From G963662675 sp963662675 (GTDB lineage: Bacteria; Bacteroidota; Bacteroidia; Bacteroidales; Prolixibacteraceae), in contig CAXXHP010000005.1 in the NCBI GenBank assembly GCA_963662675.2, positions 1 to 64,000 of the forward strand: 64,000 nt of DNA, written 5' to 3'. A model generated the notes under the pieces. The model was not told the origin of the DNA. It did no database searches and was given only the letters and a program-made list of their open reading frames with translations. This document shows, one piece after another, positions 43,401-51,089 of the stretch; within the stretch, counting starts at the first letter, position 1, and every line of letters begins with the position of its first letter. Both the position numbers and the translations under genes were made by a program.

Positions 43401-44312
43401 CTATTCACAACTCTCAGACATTAAATCCATAAATACATCTTCAATGCCAGGATTAATTTCGAATACTTGTATCTTATTGTGGTTCTTTGTCATTAAGTAC
43501 TGTTCCAGCTCCACCACTTCCATTTCGTCATCTTTTGGGGTGACGTGCATGAATTGTCCAAAGGCATAGGCCGTATCTACTTTATCCCAATCACGCAAGT
43601 CCTTGATCAACAGATGCATATCCTTGGATCGTGCAGCCAATAACTTCCGGGTATAATTTTCAACGATGCGAGCAGGAGTGTCAACACTAAGTATTTCCCC
43701 TTTTTGCATAAGTGCCACTCGATCGCAAAGCCCCGCCTCATCCATATAGGGCGTGGATACGAGAATGGTGATTCCCTGCTTTTGTAGCTTTTTTAGCATC
43801 TCCCAAAACTCCTTACGGGAAACGGCATCAACACCTGTTGTTGGCTCATCCAATACCAGTATTTCGGGTTTATGAATGAGTGCGCACGAAAGTGCCAGCT
43901 TTTGCTTCATCCCCCCGGAAAGTTTTCCTGCTCTACGGTTTTTGAAAGGCTCAATCTGGATGTAAATATCTTTGATCAACTCATAATTTTCATCGATGGT
44001 CGTTCCGAACACAGTCGCAAAAAATTCCAGATTCTCTTCAACGGTCAAATCCTGATAAAGCGAGAACCTGCCGGGCATATAACCCACCATCCGACGAATT
44101 TTCTTGTAATCAGAGATGACATCCAGACCACCCATCTCTGCTTTTCCCTCATCCTGCAAAAGCAAAGTCATGAGGATTCGCATGAGCGTAGTTTTACCGG
44201 CACCATCCGGACCAATAAGACCGAAGAGCTCGCCTTTTTCAACCGAAAATGAAATACCTCTCAGTGCCTCAACGTCTTTGTATGATTTTGATATATTGGT
44301 TGCTTTGATCAT
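43401..44312 (-). CDS. Efflux ABC transporter ATPase (YbhF N-terminal-half type)
   Basis: 303-residue ATPase: Walker A GPDGAGKTT, canonical signature KLSGGMKQK, Walker B ILVLDEPTTGVD, STPYMDEAGLCDRVALMQKGEIL, then a C-terminal extension of about 80 residues ending VFMDLMSE. With the next ATPase it corresponds to split YbhF. 161 bases separate the two genes. Acts at the inner membrane with the two ABC-2 permeases. Confidence 0.92.
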   Translation of the reverse strand: MIKATNISKSYKDVEALRGISFSVEKGELFGLIGPDGAGKTTLMRILMTLLLQDEGKAEMGGLDVISDYKKIRRMVGYMPGRFSLYQDLTVEENLEFFATVFGTTIDENYELIKDIYIQIEPFKNRRAGKLSGGMKQKLALSCALIHKPEILVLDEPTTGVDAVSRKEFWEMLKKLQKQGITILVSTPYMDEAGLCDRVALMQKGEILSVDTPARIVENYTRKLLAARSKDMHLLIKDLRDWDKVDTAYAFGQFMHVTPKDDEMEVVELEQYLMTKNHNKIQVFEINPGIEDVFMDLMSESCE

Positions 44313-44438
44313 ATGAAAATGTAGAGAAATAAGGTTAAATTAATTTATCATAGCTAAATTCTCATCCCCTCCGTCATCCGATATCGGATTCCTCGTCCCC
44401 CTGAATACAGGGGGACAAATCGTTACCTAAAGAAGCCT

Positions 44439-45317
44439 CTAAAAGTTTACTTCTCCGGGCATGCCGATTTTCAAGCGGCCATCGTTTTTTACGTTCACCT
44501 TCACTGCATAAACCAGTTTCACACGTTCTTCTTTTGTTTGAATGATTTTAGGTGTAAACTCAGCTTCAGGCGAAATCCAACTTACTTTTCCAGTCAGTGA
44601 CTGGTTGCTGTCGGCATCTTCATCAACCAAAACTTCTACCTGTTGCCCAAGGTTGATGCTTGGAAGTTGGTCACCGCTTACATAAACGCGCAAGTCCAGT
44701 TCCGACATGTCCGCTAATTTCACGACAGCCTTCCCTGTCACTGCCAGTTCACCCAGCTCGACATACTTTTCAAGCACGATTCCACTGATCGGGCTAACAA
44801 TGAAGCATTTCTGCAATTTATCTTTCGCCACATCCATCTGGGCAGAATACACGTCAAGCTCGCTGTTAATAGAAACATACTGAGTATTTAGGCTCTCCAA
44901 TTGCTTCTCCATCACCCGCATCTGCCCGTCCACTTCGTCAAGTTGTTGCTGGGTAGCAGCATTATCTGCGAATAATTTATGAATGCGATTTTGGCTTGTT
45001 CCCAAATTCTTCATCTGCTCTTTTAGCAATTCCACCTGTGCACGAACATTAACTTTTTTCGTGGCTACAGCTTCCTGCTGCACTTTCAGTTGTTTCATTT
45101 GAAGGCTTAACTGACTGGTGTCAACCACACCCAAAAGATCTCCAGACTTAACCTGATCACCCAGTTCTACCGAAAAGGAGATCAGCTTTCCGGACATTTC
45201 CGAAGAAACGATGGTTTCCTCCGTCTCAAAGTTTCCATAAGCATCCGACCCCTCATCATCACCTGTGCAAGACATCAAAAAAACCAATGCCAGAACTAAT
45301 AAATATTGAATTTTCAT
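44439..45317 (-). CDS. HlyD/YbhG-like periplasmic adaptor (membrane fusion) lipoprotein
   Basis: 292-residue adaptor linking the ABC pump to TolC. Lipoprotein signal with Cys17 (LVFLMSC). Features: first half of the lipoyl domain (SGKLISFSVELGDQVKSGDLLGVVDTSQL), a long coiled-coil hairpin at about 75-160, the second lipoyl half (CFIVSPISGIVLEKYVELGELAVTGKAVVKLADMSELDLRVYV) and a beta-barrel domain. Lies between the TolC and ATPase genes. Confidence 0.92.
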   Translation of the reverse strand: MKIQYLLVLALVFLMSCTGDDEGSDAYGNFETEETIVSSEMSGKLISFSVELGDQVKSGDLLGVVDTSQLSLQMKQLKVQQEAVATKKVNVRAQVELLKEQMKNLGTSQNRIHKLFADNAATQQQLDEVDGQMRVMEKQLESLNTQYVSINSELDVYSAQMDVAKDKLQKCFIVSPISGIVLEKYVELGELAVTGKAVVKLADMSELDLRVYVSGDQLPSINLGQQVEVLVDEDADSNQSLTGKVSWISPEAEFTPKIIQTKEERVKLVYAVKVNVKNDGRLKIGMPGEVNF

Positions 45318-45356
45318 ATCGCTTTGTTTTTGTTTTTATAGCAGCTTCAACTTTTT

Positions 45357-45384
45357 GCTCACGACTTTTACTCGCAACTCATTG
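45357..45384. repeat. ACTC junction repeat between TolC and HlyD genes
   Basis: GCTCACGACTTTTACTCGCA followed by ACTCATTG, the same ACTCGCAACTCA unit as at 42433-42465. Confidence 0.55.
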
Positions 45385-46644
45385 TCTCCCCTGTATATTT
45401 TGATAGTTAATTTTTGCTGCTTCAAGTTGAATCTTGTGCGTTTCCATTGTTGTTCGAGCTGCCATTTCTGCATTTAAATCCGTGATATAATCGGAAGTCG
45501 TTATTGCACCATTTTCAAGCTTTGACGCTGAATTTTTTGTAATCCTTTCTTGCAATTCGATCAACTCCTGATCGCTCGCAAGGAGTTCTTCCAACTTACT
45601 GATTTTCTTTAGCTCGTTATCAAGGGCTATAGAAACACTTCGCTCAAACTGTTGTTGCTGAGTTTGTACTAATTGCTGCTTAAGCATGATGGTTTCTTTA
45701 CTGCGCTTGGTATTCTTCCAATCAAATACGGTCCAGTTCAGTCCGAGTCCTACTAGGTAGTATGTATCAAACTGATCATTTAGCATATTTAATCCCGGAC
45801 GACCATAACCAGCCTGCCCAAACCCGTAAAGTTTGGGGTTTCTCTTTTTCTGAATCAGCTCGGAAGAGGCAGACAGCACATCTGTTTGCCTTTCGAAGAG
45901 CGATAGCTCAGGACGTTCCAATTGATCGTCAGATGAGATACGACTATCTTCAAAAACAAGATTTTGTAGATTATCTACTTGCCTTCCGGTTAGAATTGCC
46001 ATTGAGGACAAAACTGTTTCGCGATTTGATTGAAGCTCAATTTTCTGCTGCTTCACTTTCACAAGCTCAGCTAAAATCAGATCCAGGTCGGATTGCAAGA
46101 TCGCTCCGTTTTTCACACCCGACTCCAACATCGACTTCCTCGATTCCAAAGTTTCTTGCTTTATCAGGATTATCTTAAGGTTTTCTTGCAGCAAAAAACT
46201 CGAAAAGAACAGATTATTGACTTGCTCCCTTACCTTGAAAAGTTCAACCTCAACGCCTTGCTTATTGATTTCACCCTGTGCTGTCTCCAAAATTTCATTG
46301 GCTTTAGTCAGTCCACCGTCCCATATATTTTGTGTCACATCAAGATACATCTTGTATTGATCTTTCGACACGGAAGGAATGGTAACACCAGGCATAGAAA
46401 TACCGACTTTCGTTACGTCCGATTGATAGGTAGCCTGTGCTTTCAGAGTAACCTGTGGCAAATAGTTGGACTCGTTGTTTTCTAGATTTAGGTTGCTGAT
46501 TTGCTGATACAACTCTTTTTGATCCAGTAATGGATGCTGTTCCCTCGCCCAGTTCTGGCAGTTGGACAGACTCACTGATTGTTGGGCAATCGCAAACTGC
46601 ACAGGAAACAACAGCCATAATAAAATTTGTTTTCTGATCATCAT
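45379..46644 (-). CDS. TolC-family outer-membrane efflux protein
   Basis: 421-residue outer-membrane channel with signal peptide to about residue 20 (FAIA|QQS). Two OEP-type repeats with long coiled helices are visible (WAREQHPLLDQKELYQQISNLNLENNESNYLPQVTLKAQATYQ ... LNAEMAARTTMETHKIQLEAAKINYQNIQG). It is 8 bases after the TetR gene and heads the structural genes of the pump. Confidence 0.93.
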   Translation of the reverse strand: MMIRKQILLWLLFPVQFAIAQQSVSLSNCQNWAREQHPLLDQKELYQQISNLNLENNESNYLPQVTLKAQATYQSDVTKVGISMPGVTIPSVSKDQYKMYLDVTQNIWDGGLTKANEILETAQGEINKQGVEVELFKVREQVNNLFFSSFLLQENLKIILIKQETLESRKSMLESGVKNGAILQSDLDLILAELVKVKQQKIELQSNRETVLSSMAILTGRQVDNLQNLVFEDSRISSDDQLERPELSLFERQTDVLSASSELIQKKRNPKLYGFGQAGYGRPGLNMLNDQFDTYYLVGLGLNWTVFDWKNTKRSKETIMLKQQLVQTQQQQFERSVSIALDNELKKISKLEELLASDQELIELQERITKNSASKLENGAITTSDYITDLNAEMAARTTMETHKIQLEAAKINYQNIQGRQ

Positions 46645-46652
46645 TTTCTTGT

Positions 46653-47270
46653 TTATTTCGGTTGAATAGCCCTGAGTACAAATTGTTTTATTTCTTCTTT
46701 TCGTTCTTCAAAAAATGCCTGTGTGCCAGCTTTATCTTCATTAAATGCAACAAAACTAATTACAGGCTTTGCTGCAAATGGAAATACACATAAGCCAACC
46801 ACGTTAACCACTAGGTGCTCCGGCTTCATTCGGATGATTTCACCACGATCCATCGCCCCATTAATAGCCTTAAAAATTGGCTCAGTTGAAAACCCATGTT
46901 TCAATATTAACTTAAAAAATACGGATGGATCACGATTAATCTCCTTCAAAATAAAGCCCGGTAAAAACGGATGCTTTAGCAGCAAATCAAGATAAGTATC
47001 AACAACCTTCTCAAGCTTTATCTTAAAAGCCACATCAGATTGAATGATCTGCCCAATTTGAGGAAATGCAATCCCAACTATCTTACTAAAAATAGCATCG
47101 AATAACTTGTCCTTACTCCTAAAATAGTAGTGTAGTAAAGCTTTGTTAATTCCGGCTTCATCAGCAATTTCTTGCATACGAGCGCCATCCATTCCTTTTT
47201 TTATGAAGACGTTTGTTGCTGCATCTAAAATTTTTTCTTCAGTATTATCCTTTTGCATATTCATTTTCAA
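46653..47270 (-). CDS. TetR/AcrR-family repressor of the efflux operon
   Basis: 205-residue regulator. N-terminal helix-turn-helix: EEKILDAATNVFIKKGMDGARMQEIADEAGINKALLHYYFRSKDKLFDAIF, the TetR_N signature; the C-terminal two thirds form the ligand domain. As the first gene of the operon it is probably autoregulated through two 18-base palindromes at 47278-47295 and 47353-47370. The start could be the Met two or four codons in. Confidence 0.93.
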   Translation of the reverse strand: MKMNMQKDNTEEKILDAATNVFIKKGMDGARMQEIADEAGINKALLHYYFRSKDKLFDAIFSKIVGIAFPQIGQIIQSDVAFKIKLEKVVDTYLDLLLKHPFLPGFILKEINRDPSVFFKLILKHGFSTEPIFKAINGAMDRGEIIRMKPEHLVVNVVGLCVFPFAAKPVISFVAFNEDKAGTQAFFEERKEEIKQFVLRAIQPK

Positions 47271-47277
47271 TAGAGAA

Positions 47278-47295
47278 TTTAACTATTTGGTTAAA
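47278..47295. promoter_or_regulatory. TetR operator candidate 1
   Basis: TTTAACTATTTGGTTAAA, 7 bases before the tetR start; near-palindrome with the same length and end sequences as the site at 47353-47370. Confidence 0.6.
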
Positions 47296-47352
47296 TCATG
47301 TGGTCAAAAATATGCAGTTGATTTTTACTATGCAACTATTTTAACTACTTAT

Positions 47353-47370
47353 TTTAACCGAATGGTTAAA
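47353..47370. promoter_or_regulatory. TetR operator candidate 2
   Basis: TTTAACCGAATGGTTAAA, perfect 7-base arms around GAAT, 75 bases from site 1. The shared pattern is TTTAACY-N3-TGGTTAAA. Confidence 0.65.
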
Positions 47371-47550
47371 TCAGGTTGCAAATAATTTTAGAGATTACAG
47401 ATACAGTTTATGGAAAGCTTATAATTCGAGACAAACGACAAAACTGAATCGGAACCTTCTTTTCGATTTTTTTGGAGAGAAGACTGATTTTATGAGATAC
47501 CATCAGTATTTACATAAAGAAAAAGAATGGCTGAACTTAGAATGACATCC

Positions 47551-48468
47551 CTAAATCTTAGCTGCTTTTCGATTCGAATAATTCAGAATTAACAAAGACG
47601 AAGCAATCACAACCATTCCAGATATGGAAACCCACTCAGGCGACTCATCTGGCATGATTAGCCAGCTCAATATTGCTCCCGATATTGGGATAAGAAACTT
47701 CCAAGTGTTCAGCTCTGATACCTTTACACCAGGACGCTGCAGAAGGGTAAACCAAATTGCAAAGGCCGCCGCCGATAAAAAGCTTAGCCAGCCCAATGCA
47801 ACAAAGTAAGTTACAGGCGGATTATTAAGCGTATAGCCTTCAACCGGAATTGAAATTAGGATTAATGTAATTCCACCAAAAAATAAGGAAGCGGAACTTA
47901 ATACAATTGGAGAAATGCCAGTTGGCTTTTTAGCAACTAGCACATTAGATAAACCAGAAACCAAATTGTTCATTAATAGCAATGCAATCCCGATCAAGCT
48001 TATTTCAACACCAGATGGCAATGTATTACGCCCAAGGCTAATAATACCGACACCTGCCGCCCCCAATAGAATACTAAGGCCTTTCATCCACCCCAGCTTA
48101 TCATTATGAAAGCTAAAATGTGAAACTATAGAAATAAATAGTGGAGACGAACCAATTATCATAGCCGCAATAGATGCCGGTAACAGGTTAACACCCGAGT
48201 AAAAAAGCATGTACTGAACAACTGTTTGCAGGGCTGCAATTTGTGCTATAAACCGCCAGTTATCCTTTACATTTCGCCAATAAAAACCCTTGTTTTTACA
48301 ATAGATATACAGCAAAAGTCCGGATAGGGTAAAACGCACCCCCGCAAACTGAAATGGGGTATGGTATTGCAAGCCAATTTTTACGCCAACAAAGGCTGAC
48401 GACCATAGTAAACAGGCAATAATGGCCAAAAATATAGTATTGGAGAAAAGCTTATTTGTATTTAGCAT
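47551..48468 (-). CDS. EamA/DMT superfamily permease
   Basis: 305-residue inner-membrane transporter with about ten hydrophobic helices in two EamA halves (ACLLWSSAFVGVKIGLQYHTPFQFAGVRFTLSGLLLYIYC; ALLLMNNLVSGLSNVLVAKKPTGISPIVLSS). Family members export amino acids or metabolites; substrate not readable. No operon partner. Confidence 0.9.
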   Translation of the reverse strand: MLNTNKLFSNTIFLAIIACLLWSSAFVGVKIGLQYHTPFQFAGVRFTLSGLLLYIYCKNKGFYWRNVKDNWRFIAQIAALQTVVQYMLFYSGVNLLPASIAAMIIGSSPLFISIVSHFSFHNDKLGWMKGLSILLGAAGVGIISLGRNTLPSGVEISLIGIALLLMNNLVSGLSNVLVAKKPTGISPIVLSSASLFFGGITLILISIPVEGYTLNNPPVTYFVALGWLSFLSAAAFAIWFTLLQRPGVKVSELNTWKFLIPISGAILSWLIMPDESPEWVSISGMVVIASSLLILNYSNRKAAKI

Positions 48469-48510
48469 GCCGCAAAGGTGGCGAAATAAATCTGGATTGG
48501 ATAAAAATTA

Positions 48511-48948
48511 TTAGATCACCCTTCCCCACGGAATACCAAGCATAATAACTAAATATGCCAGCCCGAAAAAGATTAGGCCATTCCGAAATTTGGCCTTGCT
48601 TGTTTCCACCTTTTTTGTTCGCACACGACCAATATGTACTAAGGCTACAGCAATCAGCATAATAAGAGAATGCTCTACTGCATAAAACCGCAAATCGCTG
48701 TTTTGCATGGCTGCCCCAAAATCCTGAAAAGCTGCTTCGGTTATCGGGCTGTAAACAAAGTAAAGCAGAAAGCCGACAAGCAATTGCAGATCAATAAGTG
48801 AGGTAAAAACAATGCCAAAAACATTATCGGATCTTCGCCAATTTTGCTGGCTAAACCACCCCATAAAATATTTTGCCAGAGTGATCAATGCAGCTAACAA
48901 TATTACCCAGCGTAAAATATTATGAACTTGCAACAAGGAGGTATACAT
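48511..48948 (-). CDS. Four-helix inner-membrane protein, cytochrome-b-like
   Basis: 145 residues with four hydrophobic helices (NILRWVILLAALITLAKYFMG; VFGIVFTSLIDLQLLVGFLLYFVY; AVEHSLIMLIAVALVHIGRV; GLIFFGLAYLVIMLGIPWGRV). Histidines at VHN, VEH and LVH fall in or near helices and could ligate haem, but this is not established. Common in Bacteroidota next to lipid or redox genes. No specific function assigned. Confidence 0.7.
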   Translation of the reverse strand: MYTSLLQVHNILRWVILLAALITLAKYFMGWFSQQNWRRSDNVFGIVFTSLIDLQLLVGFLLYFVYSPITEAAFQDFGAAMQNSDLRFYAVEHSLIMLIAVALVHIGRVRTKKVETSKAKFRNGLIFFGLAYLVIMLGIPWGRVI

Positions 48949-49122
48949 GTTTTATTAATTTAAGAATCAGCGTGTAATTCGTAATACAAGATTTGAGTAA
49001 AATTGCAAAGAGCAATATGTCGCCTGTTGCCTATAAATCCATTACCCAATCAAATATCGCTTCAATATCACAAATAAAACACTAAACACTAGTTTTAGTT
49101 GCAATCATTAACAACTGTTATA

Positions 49123-49773
49123 TTAATATCCGGCAAGTTCGAATATTTCATCCAATTCATAAACTGCTTTTGGGGTTTCAATAAATACAGCATTAATCAT
49201 TGCTAAAGCCACAATTTTGTCCTTAATGGGCCGATATTTCTTAAAGATGAACTTTGTCAGCCAACGCCCCACTTTAATTGATATCACTTCTGCAGTCCGC
49301 TTTTCTTTTCGATTACCATCTAAAATGGAAGGGCGTAAGATGATAGTTTTTCGAAACCCAAGCTTCTCTACCGCATGTTCCAGCTCGCCTTTCATGCGAC
49401 TGTAAAAAACTTTTGATTTAGCGTTCGCTCCGACTGACGAAATAAGCACATAGTCTACCACTCCGTTTTTCGCAGCATATTCAGCAACCTCAAATTGGTA
49501 TGTATAATCAATGCGATATTGATTTTCCATGCTGCCGGCGGTTTTTAGCGTAGTTCCCATACATGAAAAAAGCACATCTCCTTGCACAAACTTGCCCCAA
49601 TTGTCGATGTTATTAAAATCGACCAAATACTCCTTGATTTTTGAATTTGCAAGTCCGGTGGAACGGCGAGTAAAGACATTTATTTGAGAAAAACGATCGT
49701 CTTCAATCAGGAAGTTTAGAAGCTGGCTTCCAACTAGGCCTGTTGCCCCAATAATATTTGCAGTTAATTTCAT
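49123..49773 (-). CDS. NAD(P)-binding Rossmann-fold oxidoreductase (atypical SDR, HTATIP2-like)
   Basis: 216 residues with the nucleotide-binding start LTANIIGATGLVGSQLLNFLIEDDRFSQINVFTRR, then VLFSCMGTT, VDYVLISSVGANAKSKVFYSRMKGELEHAVEKLGFRKTIILRPSILDGNRKE. Matches the atypical SDR group that includes HTATIP2 and YwnB-like NAD(P)H-binding proteins. Substrate unknown. Confidence 0.87.
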   Translation of the reverse strand: MKLTANIIGATGLVGSQLLNFLIEDDRFSQINVFTRRSTGLANSKIKEYLVDFNNIDNWGKFVQGDVLFSCMGTTLKTAGSMENQYRIDYTYQFEVAEYAAKNGVVDYVLISSVGANAKSKVFYSRMKGELEHAVEKLGFRKTIILRPSILDGNRKEKRTAEVISIKVGRWLTKFIFKKYRPIKDKIVALAMINAVFIETPKAVYELDEIFELAGY

Positions 49774-49963
49774 AAACCTTTGTCTTCTATTAAATGATCA
49801 ACTTTTGTAGAATATGTCAACTCAAGCTTTGCAAAAAAGATACTAAAAGACACTTCTCAGATTAGCGAGAACATCTTCAAAACTCTGCTAAAAGTCCAAT
49901 ACGCCTCTATCCTACAAGGAATATTTATTCATCAAATCTAACCGTATTTTAGATGATTACCAT

Positions 49964-49971
49964 TATTTTTG
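49964..49971 (+). promoter_or_regulatory. Bacteroidota -7 box of the ketopantoate-reductase-type gene
   Basis: TATTTTTG, matching TAnnTTTG, 24 bases before the ATG. Confidence 0.4.
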
Positions 49972-49995
49972 CCATTCAAACTTTGAATTCGTAAA

Positions 49996-50925
49996 ATGAT
50001 AAACTTAAAATATGGCGTTATCGGTACTGGAGCTTTAGGTGGTTACTATGGCGGTCAGTTGGCTAAGTCGGGAAAAGATATCCATTTCTTATTTAACAGT
50101 GACTATCAGCACGTAATAGAAAATGGACTACGTGTTAATTCAATTAAAGGTGATTTTCACCTAAAAAATATTAACGCCTATAACTCGGTGATTGAAATGC
50201 CTGCCTGCGATGTGGTTTTGGTTTGTCTAAAAACCACGAACAATAATCTTTTAAAAGAATTGCTGCCCCCAGTGCTTCACGAAAAAAGTGTTGTTATCCT
50301 TATTCAAAACGGGCTAGGAAACGAGGAAGAACTTGAGCAACAAATTCCGGACATTGAAATTGCAGGTTCACTGGCATTTATCTGTTCAGCCAAAGTGGGA
50401 CCCGGACATATCAACCATACCGATTTGGGAAGATTGGTTATTGCCCCTTACAATACCAAACAAACAGAGCTATTGGAAAAAGTAGGATCTGATTTTCAGG
50501 AATCGGAAGTCCCCTGCCAACTAACCGACGATCTGAAACTTGCACGCTGGCAAAAGCTTGTATGGAATATCGCATACAACGGATTGGCTGTTGTTTTAAA
50601 CACCCTAACTGACAAGATCATGAAAAACTTGTCGACCCGTCAGTTAGCTTTTGACTTGATGCTAGAAGTTGTAAAGGGGGCAAACCAATGTGGTATTCCA
50701 TTAAAAGAAGAATTTGCACACAAAATGATGGACGTGACAGACGGCATGGATCCATACGCACCTAGCATGAAACTTGATTTTGATTACAAACGCCCTATGG
50801 AAATTGAATACATATACACTAACCCTGTTCAAACAGCTGCCGAAGCCGGCTATGAAATGAAAAAAACAAGCATGATAGAGCAGCAACTGAGATTTATTCA
50901 AGAAGAGATTATGAGCCAAAAGTAA
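49996..50925 (+). CDS. 2-dehydropantoate 2-reductase (PanE/ApbA family)
   Basis: 309-residue NADPH-dependent reductase converting 2-dehydropantoate to pantoate in coenzyme A synthesis, or a related ketoacid reductase. Rossmann motif YGVIGTGALGGYYGGQLAKSGKDIHFL; catalytic-region signature KLVWNIAYNGLAVVLNTLTDKI with the conserved Lys and Asn; C-terminal SMKLDFDYKRPMEIEYIYTNPVQTAAEAG. Close PanE paralogues exist, so the symbol is withheld. Confidence 0.9.
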   Translation: MINLKYGVIGTGALGGYYGGQLAKSGKDIHFLFNSDYQHVIENGLRVNSIKGDFHLKNINAYNSVIEMPACDVVLVCLKTTNNNLLKELLPPVLHEKSVVILIQNGLGNEEELEQQIPDIEIAGSLAFICSAKVGPGHINHTDLGRLVIAPYNTKQTELLEKVGSDFQESEVPCQLTDDLKLARWQKLVWNIAYNGLAVVLNTLTDKIMKNLSTRQLAFDLMLEVVKGANQCGIPLKEEFAHKMMDVTDGMDPYAPSMKLDFDYKRPMEIEYIYTNPVQTAAEAGYEMKKTSMIEQQLRFIQEEIMSQK

Positions 50926-51089
50926 CAAGTACCTGATTTTTATTGTCCGTTATTTCGGGTGGAGTGAATGAATTAAAATGTATTGCAGATGAGATAGAGA
51001 CGTCTAAACAACTTCGTCATAACATTGATCAAAAACGAGTCAACAAAAGGCAAAACCTGAATGCAGGTTATTCAAATGACAACTCTTTC

